From: DASUPK01 sp963744105
Lineage (GTDB): Bacteria; Actinomycetota; Thermoleophilia; Solirubrobacterales; 70-9
NCBI GenBank assembly: GCA_963744105.1
Contig: CAVUSJ010000004.1
Location: 773,817 to 837,816, forward strand
Length of the DNA stretch: 64,000 nucleotides
Reading direction: 5' to 3'
Notes under the pieces: generated by a model
Databases searched by the model: none
Told to the model about the DNA's origin: nothing
What the model saw: only the letters and a program-made list of their open reading frames with translations
Made by a program: the position numbers and the translations under genes
Part shown: positions 32,255-39,517 of the stretch, one piece after another
How the letters are laid out: each line of letters begins with the position of its first letter
How positions within the stretch are numbered: position 1 is the first letter of the stretch

Positions 32255-33193
32255 GTGGAGGCAAAGGAAGCCACCCAGAGCGGGCCCTCCAGAGCGAGTC
32301 GCGAGGACTTCCGCGCCACGTCCGACCCGGCCCTCCAGGAGGGTGGCCGCTCAGACGTCAAGCTCCTCGACTACACCCAGCTCTACAACCTCTGGGAGAA
32401 GCAGCAGTGGCTGACCCAGGACCTCGACTTCTCGCAGGACCGGGTCGACTGGCACGAGCGCATCCCGGAGGAGGAGCGCTTCCAGCGCATGTACGGCCTC
32501 TCCAGCTTCTTCATCGGCGAGCAGAAGGTGGCCGACGAGCTCGGCCCGATCATGAGGGCGGCACCGACCGAGGCCCAGCGAATCTTCCTCTGCACGCAGA
32601 TCGCCGATGAGGCCCGGCACGTCCGGTTCTTCGATTGTTTCTTCAGCGAGGTCGGCGTGCTCGAGGGATCCGACGATCTCTCACAACGGCTCGAGGCGCT
32701 CGACGTGCACCTCAACGACGCCTTCCACACGCTCTTCGACGATCTGCTGAAGAGCCGGGTCGACCGGCTCGCGCAGGAGCCCGACGATCGCGATGCCCTC
32801 GTGGAGGCCGTGACGCTCTACCACATGGTCATCGAGGGGATGCTGGCCCTGACCGGGCAGCACTTCATCATCGACTACAACGAGCGGGTGGGGACACTGC
32901 CGGGCTTCGTCGAGGGCTTCTCCAACGTCGCGCGCGACGAGCACCGGCATATCGCGTTCGGCGTCCGGTTCCTGACCGACTGCGTGAAGGAGGACGACCG
33001 CTACCGGGGGGTCATCCAGAAGATGCTCGAGCAGGCCCTACCGGTCGCGGACAAGGTGATCGACCCGCCGTGGCCCGAGGAGGAGGACAACACCGAGCTC
33101 TTCGGCGCGACGCGCGAGGAGACTCACGCCTTCGCCGCCCAGGCCCTGACCCGGCGGCTGAAGGTCATCGGGCTGGTGCCCGCTAGCGCCTGA
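32255..33193 (+). CDS. R2-like ligand-binding oxidase (R2lox-type ferritin-like protein)
   Basis: This 312-aa ferritin-like protein resembles ribonucleotide reductase R2 and fits the R2lox group better. The dimetal ligands are E89, E119 and H122 (EARH), E194, E229 and H232 (EHRH). The two residues that form the Val-Tyr ether crosslink in R2lox are both present at the right spacing: V92, three after E89, and Y189, five before E194. The stretch VIEGMLALTG also matches R2lox. No nrdA partner is nearby. R2lox proteins carry a Mn/Fe centre and bind a fatty-acid-like ligand; their physiological substrate is unknown. The alternative is a true NrdB. Confidence 0.75.
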   Translation: MEAKEATQSGPSRASREDFRATSDPALQEGGRSDVKLLDYTQLYNLWEKQQWLTQDLDFSQDRVDWHERIPEEERFQRMYGLSSFFIGEQKVADELGPIMRAAPTEAQRIFLCTQIADEARHVRFFDCFFSEVGVLEGSDDLSQRLEALDVHLNDAFHTLFDDLLKSRVDRLAQEPDDRDALVEAVTLYHMVIEGMLALTGQHFIIDYNERVGTLPGFVEGFSNVARDEHRHIAFGVRFLTDCVKEDDRYRGVIQKMLEQALPVADKVIDPPWPEEEDNTELFGATREETHAFAAQALTRRLKVIGLVPASA

Positions 33194-33206
33194 CCTGGCG
33201 ACGGTC

Positions 33207-33232
33207 AGGGGTCAGGCTTAAGCCTGACCCCT
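33207..33232. terminator. Bidirectional terminator between R2lox and sigma genes
   Basis: AGGGGTCAGGC-TTAA-GCCTGACCCCT is a perfect 11-bp stem with a TTAA loop. The minus-strand sigma-factor stop codon (TAA, 33220-33218) lies inside the loop, so the hairpin serves both convergent genes. Confidence 0.65.
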
Positions 33233-34915
33233 GTGGCGCTTTCTCGGCGCCGCCTTGCGCTGCTTCTTGGGGGCCGAGTAGGAGAGCGGCTTCACGCTGC
33301 CGCTCTGAATCGCGCCGCTTGCGCCTATGTCGGTCGGAGCGGGGGGAGGAGGCGGCGGCGAGGTGCAGCTGCTCGGCGCGCCCGCGTCTGTGACCCCGTC
33401 GCCGTCCGCGTCGCAGGTGGCGGGCTCCACGCCGGTCGTGACCGGTCCGGTCTGGGCCGGGGTCTTCGGCTGGGAATCGCTGTTGGCGACGGCGTTCTTG
33501 TGGTGACGGTGCTTGCCCGTCGTAGTTGCGGCCGTGGTGCCGCCGGTCTGCGCGCCGGTCGCTGTGGCCGGATCGGCTGGCTGCGGCGGGACCGTGACGG
33601 TGTTGGGCGGCGTGGTCGCGGCAGCCGCGGCGGTCGGAGGTGTCTGGGCCGCGACGGCGTCCTGTGCAGTCGCGTCGGTCTTCGGCGGGATGCCGATCTT
33701 CGTCACCTTGCCGCGGTCGACGACCCTGTGCTTGGCGGGGGCGGGCCTGGAGGGATGGTCGGAGACGTTCTGGATCTCGGCCGCGCCGCCGGCGATGATC
33801 GCGGCGGTCGCGATGCCTGCGGCGGCCTTGGTGCCGATCGCGGCAGCGGCTCCACCCGCCGCGGTCACAGCCCCGCTGCCCGCGGCGGCTCCGCCGGCTG
33901 CGGCGGCACTGCCGATCGCCGCCGTGCTGCCCGCGGCGGCGGCTCCGGCTCCAGCTGCTCCGGCTCCCGCAGCCCCTGCTCCGGCCGCACCCGCGCCGGC
34001 ACCCGCTGCGCCGGCGCCCGCTGCACCCGCACCTGCGCCGGTACCGGCAGCGGCGCCACTGCCGCCGGCGCCCGCGGCCGCGCCGCCACCGCCGCCGCCG
34101 AAGAGGCCGCTGAGCTTGGCAACCAGCGCTCCCTTGAGGAGCAGCAGCGGGCCGGCGGGGAAGATCGCGGCGAAAGCCTTGGTGTCGGAGCGAAGCTGTG
34201 CACGGAACTCGCGGCACGGGTCGCAGGACTTCAGATGGCGCCTGACCGGCCCCGAGGCCTTGGCGATGCCCTCGGCGGCCTCGGCGAGCTCGAGGCGGAC
34301 GTCGTCACAGGTGAGTTGGCGGGCCTGGCTCGACTCGGCGAGCGCGATCCGGGCTCGCACGAGCAGGCTCTTGACGCCCGGGACGGTGGTGTCCATGGCC
34401 TGGGCGATCTCCTCGTAGCTCATCGCGTCGATCTCGCGGAGGAGGAGTGCCGAGCGCTGGGTCTCCGGGAGATGGGAGACGTCCTCGAGGAGGTTGCGGA
34501 ACTCCTCGCGGTTCTGGACCCGCTCGAGGGTGGTGACCCCGTTCATATGGGGGTGCGTGTCCATCGTGTCCTGGCCGTCCGCGGTCGGCTTGCGAAGGTG
34601 GTTGAGGCAGCGGTTGCGGGCGATCCGGTAGAACCACGGGCGCACCGCGATCGGGCGCCCGTCGGCGACCATCGCGTTGTAGGCGGCGACGAAGACCTCC
34701 TGGAGCACGTCCTCGGCGTCCTCGGTCGAGCCCAGCATCTGGCGGCAGAAGCCAAGGAGGCGCGACTGGTAGCGCTCCACGAGGGCGTCGAAGGCGTGCT
34801 GGTGGCCCTTGCGGGTCAGCGCGACGAGGTTCTCGTCGGCCTGGAGGCGGAGAAGGGGCGATCGCCGGGCAAATAGCCCGCGTCGCTGTGCGTGTGTGAG
34901 AGTTGAGGCTTCCAA
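33218..34915 (-). CDS. ECF sigma factor fused to an anti-sigma zinc finger and Gly/Ala-rich tail
   Basis: This 565-aa protein has sigma-70 region 2 (about residues 37-110: FDALVERYQSRLLGFCRQML, DAEDVLQEVFVAAYNAMVA, WFYRIARNRCLNHLR) and region 4 (about 140-195: LPETQRSALLLREIDAMSYE). Next is a zf-HC2-like zinc finger (C203 with H227-x3-C231-x2-C234) like those of anti-sigma factors, then 70 residues of almost pure Gly/Ala, a hydrophobic stretch (about 355-385) and a Pro/Thr-rich C-terminus with DADGDGVTDAG. It may be a membrane-tethered, self-regulated sigma factor. The start is TTG 34915 and is uncertain; no separate anti-sigma gene is adjacent. Confidence 0.75.
   Translation of the reverse strand: MEASTLTHAQRRGLFARRSPLLRLQADENLVALTRKGHQHAFDALVERYQSRLLGFCRQMLGSTEDAEDVLQEVFVAAYNAMVADGRPIAVRPWFYRIARNRCLNHLRKPTADGQDTMDTHPHMNGVTTLERVQNREEFRNLLEDVSHLPETQRSALLLREIDAMSYEEIAQAMDTTVPGVKSLLVRARIALAESSQARQLTCDDVRLELAEAAEGIAKASGPVRRHLKSCDPCREFRAQLRSDTKAFAAIFPAGPLLLLKGALVAKLSGLFGGGGGGAAAGAGGSGAAAGTGAGAGAAGAGAAGAGAGAAGAGAAGAGAAGAGAAAAGSTAAIGSAAAAGGAAAGSGAVTAAGGAAAAIGTKAAAGIATAAIIAGGAAEIQNVSDHPSRPAPAKHRVVDRGKVTKIGIPPKTDATAQDAVAAQTPPTAAAAATTPPNTVTVPPQPADPATATGAQTGGTTAATTTGKHRHHKNAVANSDSQPKTPAQTGPVTTGVEPATCDADGDGVTDAGAPSSCTSPPPPPPAPTDIGASGAIQSGSVKPLSYSAPKKQRKAAPRKRHRGQA
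33880..34099 (-). repeat. Imperfect short repeats encoding the Gly/Ala tract
   Basis: A run of degenerate GCN-GGN codon repeats encodes about 70 residues built from GAGAAGAGA-like units inside the sigma fusion. Such DNA is prone to expansion or contraction by slippage. Confidence 0.6.
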
Positions 34916-34990
34916 ACCAGGGGGTGGGGGATTACGAAGCTGCTCTCCTTGCCCACCGGAAACACCGTAGCAGCGGGTCTGTTGCGCTCT

Positions 34991-35009
34991 GCGGGGGCTT
35001 AATGCCCCC
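34991..35009. promoter_or_regulatory. Hairpin upstream of the sigma gene
   Basis: CGGGGGC-TTAAT-GCCCCCG forms a 7-bp perfect stem in the 190-bp region between the sigma gene and the MFS remnant. It could terminate the latter or be part of the sigma leader. Confidence 0.35.
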
Positions 35010-35102
35010 GAAATGTGCCTGTTAGACCCACGATTTACCCGCTATTTGCGGGAGATCTCTCCTCGAGACACCGTGATGATCGCCGATCGGTCTAAGGGAG
35101 GC

Positions 35103-35385
35103 CTAAGCCGCCAGCCGCTCAGCCGGCTCGGCCTCGATCGGGACGGGGAGGTCCTCCTCGGCCTCGTCCTCGATCTCCTGAGCGCTCGGTGTGCGCAGGG
35201 CGAAGATCGCGAGCAGCAGCCCCACCGCCGCCGCTCCGGCGCCGATCAGGAAGGCGAGGTGGTAGCCACCGCTGAGCGCCTGCGCGACGCCATCGCCCGC
35301 CGAGCGGAGCGCGTTGCTCCGATCGGTGGCGATCGTCCCGAGCGCCGCCAGGCCGATGGCGGCGGAGAGCTGAATCGCCTGATCG
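35103..35385 (-). pseudogene. C-terminal remnant of an MFS (DHA2-type) drug efflux pump
   Basis: About 90 residues (QLSAAIGLAALGTIATDRSN, then GGYHLAFLIGAGAAAVGLLL) match the last two transmembrane helices of EmrB/QacA-type 14-helix transporters and end in an acidic tail. Homology stops at about 35380, where the plus strand begins to encode the C-terminal half of a MarR regulator. The remaining 400 or so residues are missing, so it is a non-functional remnant. Confidence 0.6.
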
Positions 35386-35574
35386 AGCGGACCCGGGATC
35401 CTGAGGACCGCCGCCGGCACATCGTCGCGATCACGTCAGCGGGCCCTCGAGAAGGCCGAGCGCCAGCTGGAGACCATCGAGGACGATGTCCTGGGCAACC
35501 TCAGCCAGGGCGAGCGGGATCAGCTCCGCGAGCTCTTAGCGAAGGCGCTCGAGGACCACTCGCTGGCGATCTAG
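35386..35574 (+). pseudogene. C-terminal remnant of a MarR-family regulator, frameshifted
   Basis: LIERTRDPEDRRRHIVAITS is the wing of a MarR winged helix. After a frameshift near 35440 the other frame continues ALEKAERQLETIEDDVLGNL, then SQGERDQLRELLAKALEDHS, as the dimerisation helices. The N-terminal half is absent. Its stop overlaps the LAGLIDADG gene stop in CTAG. Together with the MFS remnant it looks like the residue of a divergent marR-efflux pair. Confidence 0.6.
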
Positions 35575-36188
35575 GTCTTCGGGCCGACGACGGTGTCCAG
35601 GAGCGCGACCGAGTCAGCGCGTGCGATCTGAGCTACGTCGGATCGAGCCAGCGTCCACTCCACTTCGAGCAGATCCAGGTGCTCGCAAAACACACGCATG
35701 ATGTCGCTGGATCTGTTGCTGAAGCAGTAGCGCGGATATCTGTAGATTCGATGGTTCGACCGCTGGTTCGCAATGAAGCGAGAGCCATCTGAGTGAATGA
35801 GCCCGCGAATGAATTCCTCCGTGTGAACGAACGTGATCGAACGCTGCCACTGCGCGAGGAAAATACGGCGATCGTGCTTCGGGCCAGGGCCGTGCTGCGG
35901 AAAGAGAATCGGCAGTGACTTGGACGAGCAGCTGACGAGGAAGACGTTGTAGCGCGGCCGCTTCCTGACGTTGGCGCAATTGCCCGGTAAGACAGCCTCG
36001 ATGGCCTCCTTCGCTTCATTGGCAACGCCGGGATAGCGGGAGTCCATCGAGATCACCAGCTGAAAGACGCCCCGATGGTGGGCAGAGATGTGACCGTCGC
36101 CGAGATAGAGCCCCAACAGATAGGCGTAGGACGCGAGCTCCGCAGGAGCGAGTGCCTCTTCCCTCGTCTGCTCCGTAGATCCCTGCAT
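35571..36188 (-). CDS. Stand-alone LAGLIDADG endonuclease-like protein
   Basis: This 205-aa protein has two LAGLIDADG-type helices, YLLGLYLGDGHI (about residues 23-34) and FIRGLIHSDGSRF (about 124-136). Between and after them are the stretches LFPQHGPGPKHDRRI and YRYPRYCFSNRSSDI, typical of a free-standing actinobacterial family that usually also carries an N-terminal helix-turn-helix, which is missing here. It is not in an intein or intron. Both catalytic Asp positions are retained (LGDG, HSDG). The coding sequence is visibly poorer in G and C than its neighbours, suggesting recent transfer, and it lies 53 bp from tRNA-Leu. Confidence 0.75.
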   Translation of the reverse strand: MQGSTEQTREEALAPAELASYAYLLGLYLGDGHISAHHRGVFQLVISMDSRYPGVANEAKEAIEAVLPGNCANVRKRPRYNVFLVSCSSKSLPILFPQHGPGPKHDRRIFLAQWQRSITFVHTEEFIRGLIHSDGSRFIANQRSNHRIYRYPRYCFSNRSSDIMRVFCEHLDLLEVEWTLARSDVAQIARADSVALLDTVVGPKT

Positions 36189-36240
36189 GTGCGCATTTTC
36201 GTAGCCGATTCGGACTTACAACCGAAGCTACGATCGACGC

Positions 36241-36325
36241 GCCCGGGTAGACAAACTGGCAAAGTCAGCGCGCTTAAAACGCGCTGCCCTTCGGGGCGTT
36301 GCGGGTTCGAGTCCCGCCCCGGGCA
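36241..36325 (+). tRNA. tRNA-Leu (TAA anticodon)
   Basis: The acceptor stem GCCCGGG/CCCGGGC with discriminator A, an anticodon stem GCGCG/CGCGC enclosing CTTAAAA (anticodon TAA), a long class II variable arm (TGCCCTTCGGGGCGT) and the T arm GCGGG-TTCGAGT-CCCGC are all present. CCA is not encoded. It decodes UUA/UUG leucine codons. Confidence 0.93.
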
Positions 36326-36337
36326 TCTTCTCCAGGC

Positions 36338-36673
36338 TTAGGACGTTCGCCAGCGGTCGGGGTCCTGGCGGTCCACCAGGCGGTTCTCCACCGACCGCAC
36401 CTTGTCGTCGAGCGTCTGCTCCTTGTCGCGGCGCTCGTCGAGCTTGAGGACCGAGTAGACGCGGGGCAGCCCCATCTCGAACGGCACCCGATGGAGCTCG
36501 CCGACCACCGCGAGGATGTCCTCGGTGGAGCCCTCCAGCGAGGTTCCCATCGCGTGCAGCCTGTAGCGCACCCTGTCCTGGGCGGCCAGCCGCTGCTGGA
36601 TCTCGGCGATGTACTCGCCGGCGCTCGGGTCCGATCTCCCGAGTCCGATCACGGTCAGATCCGCGGTTGCCAT
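36338..36673 (-). CDS. MTH1187/YkoF-type (DUF77) thiamine-binding-like protein
   Basis: This 111-aa protein has the ferredoxin-like pattern of the MTH1187 family: TADLTVIGLGRSDPSAGEYI at the N-terminus, RYRLHAMGTSLEGSTEDILA in the middle, and RVYSVLKLDERRDK near the end. Members bind thiamine or related pyrimidines or have unknown small ligands, and usually form tetramers. It is encoded convergently with tRNA-Leu and divergently from the SDR gene. Ligand identity is inferred from the family only. Confidence 0.75.
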   Translation of the reverse strand: MATADLTVIGLGRSDPSAGEYIAEIQQRLAAQDRVRYRLHAMGTSLEGSTEDILAVVGELHRVPFEMGLPRVYSVLKLDERRDKEQTLDDKVRSVENRLVDRQDPDRWRTS

Positions 36674-36729
36674 GGGCCAAGTATCGCCGGGCGTCTCACG
36701 ATGGGAGGAGGATCGCTCCCAAATGCGGG

Positions 36730-36735
36730 TATCGT
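36730..36735 (+). promoter_or_regulatory. Leaderless -10 element for the SDR gene
   Basis: TATCGT ends 6 nt before ATG 36742, supporting that start. Confidence 0.45.
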
Positions 36736-36741
36736 CGCCGC

Positions 36742-37380
36742 ATGAACGTCGTGATCGTCGGCGGCCACGGCAAGGTCGCCATGCGGCTGGAGAAGATCCT
36801 CGCCGAGCGGGGCGACAGCCCGCGCGGGATCGTGCGCAAGACCGAGCAGGCCGACGACCTCGAGAAGATCGGCGCCGAGCCGATCGTTCTCGACATCGAG
36901 AACGTCGACGACATCGACGATGGCTTCGCGGGCGCCGACGCAGTGGTCTTCGCCGCCGGCGCGGGAGCCGGGAGCGGGCCGGCGCGCAAGCTGACCGTCG
37001 ATTACGGAGGAGCCGTCAAGTCGGTCGACGCCGCGATCGCCAAGGAGATCCGCCGGTTCGTGATCGTGAGCGCGATCGGGGCCAACCACCCCGAGAGCTG
37101 GTCGGATGAGATGAAGCCCTATTACGAGGCGAAGGCCGACGCGGACAAGTTCGTCGCCGAGACCGGCCTCGACTACACGATCGTGCGCCCCGGCGGGCTC
37201 ACTGATGACGCCGGCACGGGCACGGTGAGCCTCGGCGAGGACCTGCCGGGCGGCAAGGTCGCGCGCGACGACGTGGCGCTCGTGCTCGCGGAGGTGCTGC
37301 GGGCGGACAACACGATCGGCAAGGCGTTCGACCTGGTCGGGGGCGAAACACCCGTCGCGGAGGCCATCGCCGCGCTGTAG
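36742..37380 (+). CDS. NAD(P)-binding atypical SDR (NmrA/YwnB-like)
   Basis: This 212-aa protein is a Rossmann-fold atypical short-chain dehydrogenase. The nucleotide-binding start MNVVIVGGHGKVAMRLEKIL has GGxGxxA, ADAVVFAAGAG lies at the end of strand four, RRFVIVSAIGAN carries the Ser, and YYEAKADADKFV has the Tyr-x3-Lys pair; TIVRPGGLTDD follows. Related proteins bind flavin or NADPH and act as sugar-nucleotide epimerase-like or redox-sensing proteins. No partner gene indicates the substrate. Confidence 0.8.
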   Translation: MNVVIVGGHGKVAMRLEKILAERGDSPRGIVRKTEQADDLEKIGAEPIVLDIENVDDIDDGFAGADAVVFAAGAGAGSGPARKLTVDYGGAVKSVDAAIAKEIRRFVIVSAIGANHPESWSDEMKPYYEAKADADKFVAETGLDYTIVRPGGLTDDAGTGTVSLGEDLPGGKVARDDVALVLAEVLRADNTIGKAFDLVGGETPVAEAIAAL

Positions 37381-37400
37381 GGAACAATTCGGGGCTGACC

Positions 37401-39098
37401 ATGTCCCATCCCCACCCTCTCACCTGGCTGTACCGCAGGCTCGGGCGCCACTACCCGGCCGTCTTCATCACGGTCGAGCTGCAGACCGCGTTCCTGATCG
37501 CCACGGGTGCCGTCGCCCTGTTCAGCTTCTACTACTCCGTCTCGAGTGCGGACTTCGTCAAGGTCCTCGCGATCACGCTCGGGCTGACCGCAGTCGCGCT
37601 GGCGATCGTCCTGGCGAAAGTGCTGAGGCGGCTGCGGCCGTTGAAGGCATGGATCGGCGGCGAGCGCTCAGCCGAGCAGACCGCGGAGGCGTGGCAGCTC
37701 GCGGTAAACATGCCGATGACCCTGATCCGCCGCGACTTCCTCGCGCCGATCATCGTCACCGTCGTCGCCGTGATCGCCTCGATGGTGGTCCTGGGGCTGA
37801 GCTGGCCGGCGTTCTTCCCGATCACGCTCGCGGCGCTGCTCACGGTGGCGTATGCGGCGACCCTGCACTACCTCGCCCTCGAGCTCGCGATGCGGCCGAT
37901 CCTCTTCGACATCAACGACGAGCTCGAGGTGCCGGTGCGGATCGACCGGCCCGTCGTGCCGCTGCGGGTGAAGCTGCTCGGCTCGCTGCCGCTGATCAAC
38001 GTGATCACCGGCCTCGTGGTGGCGGCGCTCACCTCGGATGGCGGCGGCACGGATGCGCTCGGCATCAATGTGCTGGTCGCGCTCTTCGTCTCCTTCACGA
38101 TCAGCTTCGAGCTCACGGTGCTGCTGACGCGCTCGATCCTGCGGCCCATCGAGGACCTCGAGGCCGCGACCGAGCGGATCCGCCAGGGCCGCTTCGACGA
38201 GCACGTCCCCGTCACGACATCGGATGAGTTCGGTGAGCTCTCCTCGGCGTTCAACCAGATGGTCGACGGACTGGCGGAGCGGGAGCGACTGCGCGAGGCG
38301 TTCGGCACCTATCTGGACGAAGAGGTCGCGGCCCACCTGATCAACGAGGACTTCGAGCCGCATGGCGAGGAGGTCGAGGTCTCGCTCGTCTTCTGCGACG
38401 TGCGCGACTTCACCACGGAGGCCGCGGAGGCCGACGCGCCGGAGCTGGTCGCGCGGCTCAACGAGCTCTTCGAGTGCATCGTTCCGATCGTGGCTCGCCA
38501 TCGAGGCCACATCGACCAGTTCATCGGGGACGCGGTGCTGGCCGTGTTCGGCGCACCGGAGCGGATCCCGCAGCACGCCGACCGCGCCGTGCAGTGCGCG
38601 GTCGAGCTGGCGCGGACCATCAACAGCCGGCGGCCCGGCGGATTCGAGGTGGGCATCGGGGTCAACTCAGGGAACGTCGTCGCGGGGGCGATCGGCGGCG
38701 CCGGCCGCCTCTCCTTCAGCGTGATCGGCGACGCCGTCAACCTCTGCTCGCGGGTCGAGGCCGCCACTCGGGACACCGGCGATCCGGTCCTGATCACGGG
38801 CGAGACCCGTGCGCTGCTCTCCGAGACGGTCGAGGTGCAGCCCCGGGGCGAGCGGGAGATCCGGGGCTACGACCGGAAGGTGGAGCTGTTCGCGCCGGTG
38901 GTCCCGATCGCCGTCAGCACCGGACCCGGTACGGACGTGAACGACCCGCTCGGCGAGCCGGTGGTGGGCGGGCTCGGGCGCGCACCGGTCCGGGGAGCCG
39001 GCCTCGGCCGACGCGCCCGGCCGGGCCCCGGCGTCGGGCGGGCAGGAACCAGCAGCGACCGCGGCCTCGGCGGCACGCACACCCTGCCCGGGTCCTAG
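37401..39098 (+). CDS. Membrane class III nucleotide cyclase with HAMP domain
   Basis: This 565-aa protein has six predicted transmembrane helices (about residues 18-235), a HAMP linker (TRSILRPIEDLEAATERIRQ) and a class III cyclase domain (about 320-490). Both metal-binding Asp residues (CDVRDFT and IGDAVLAVFG) and the transition-state Asn/Arg (GDAVNLCSRVE) are present. The base-selecting Lys and Asp of canonical adenylyl cyclases are replaced by Gln (QFIGD) and Ser (FSVIGD), so nucleotide specificity is uncertain. The last 60 residues are a Gly/Arg-rich disordered tail. The topology resembles mycobacterial Rv1318c-type cyclases. Confidence 0.82.
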   Translation: MSHPHPLTWLYRRLGRHYPAVFITVELQTAFLIATGAVALFSFYYSVSSADFVKVLAITLGLTAVALAIVLAKVLRRLRPLKAWIGGERSAEQTAEAWQLAVNMPMTLIRRDFLAPIIVTVVAVIASMVVLGLSWPAFFPITLAALLTVAYAATLHYLALELAMRPILFDINDELEVPVRIDRPVVPLRVKLLGSLPLINVITGLVVAALTSDGGGTDALGINVLVALFVSFTISFELTVLLTRSILRPIEDLEAATERIRQGRFDEHVPVTTSDEFGELSSAFNQMVDGLAERERLREAFGTYLDEEVAAHLINEDFEPHGEEVEVSLVFCDVRDFTTEAAEADAPELVARLNELFECIVPIVARHRGHIDQFIGDAVLAVFGAPERIPQHADRAVQCAVELARTINSRRPGGFEVGIGVNSGNVVAGAIGGAGRLSFSVIGDAVNLCSRVEAATRDTGDPVLITGETRALLSETVEVQPRGEREIRGYDRKVELFAPVVPIAVSTGPGTDVNDPLGEPVVGGLGRAPVRGAGLGRRARPGPGVGRAGTSSDRGLGGTHTLPGS

Positions 39099-39247
39099 CG
39101 GAAGATCACGCGCTCGCAGCCCGTCAGCCGGTCGACCGGGTCGGCGATCGCCCTGTCGTTCCCGATTCCGCAGCGCGCACGGTCCGTGGAGTCGATCACG
39201 TCGTCTCCAGAGCCCAGTACGTCGATCTGACGACCTCCTGTGGTCCC
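39095..39247 (-). pseudogene. C-terminal remnant of an RTX-type repeat protein
   Basis: Fifty codons read IDVLGSGDDVIDSTDRARCG and then NDRAIADPVDRLTGCERVIF, the usual end of secreted calcium-binding repeat proteins, with GxGDD and GNDR repeat units and paired Cys. An in-frame stop (39250-39248) and lack of a start codon show that the rest is gone. Its stop overlaps the cyclase stop in CTAG. Confidence 0.5.
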
Positions 39248-39517
39248 CTAGGACCCCTGTTCCCAAATTTATCGGCGGTTTTAGGGGGGGACCTTGCTAC
39301 CCAGCTTTCGGGAGATCACGGACCCGGGCCTACGCGGTGAGGACGGAGGCAGGCGGCCGGGAGACCAAGTCAGTGGGCCGCCGCCCATCCGGGAGGCGGC
39401 GACCCACTAACCCCCTACGTCCCTGATCCCCCCGGCCGCCCATCGACTATTGACGAGTTGGGCTGGAGTTCGCTACCTCGCAATTCGGTAATTCCCGCGT
39501 GGGTAAGACTCTGGGGC
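39248..39517. other. Non-coding region between RTX remnant and next gene
   Basis: I see no gene here. It contains an AT-rich island (CCCAAATTTATC, 39262-39273, near GGTTTTAGGGG) in otherwise GC-rich DNA, a strong hairpin at 39372-39408, and several short G and C runs. Confidence 0.5.
39372..39408. terminator. Strong 14-bp hairpin in the 39.3-kb intergenic region
   Basis: AGTGGGCCGCCGCC (39372-39385) pairs with GGCGGCGACCCACT (39395-39408) with one mismatch and a 9-nt loop. There is no T-tract; a terminator, a processed RNA element or a small RNA end are all possible. Confidence 0.4.

Noticed and set aside
32255..33193. Ordinary ribonucleotide reductase beta subunit
   Set aside because: Val and Tyr at the R2lox crosslink positions and the lack of a nearby nrdA favour R2lox; kept as an alternative.
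35571..36188. LAGLIDADG gene as an intein or group I intron endonuclease
   Set aside because: No host gene continues on either side and no intron core or splice motifs are visible; the sequence matches a free-standing family.
36241..36325. Integrated element bounded by tRNA-Leu
   Set aside because: No integrase gene and no direct repeat of the tRNA end were found, so only a variable locus is suggested.
38667..39266. Open frame of about 200 codons antisense to the cyclase end
   Set aside because: Only the last 50 codons, in a different frame, show repeat-protein features; the longer frame is a shadow.
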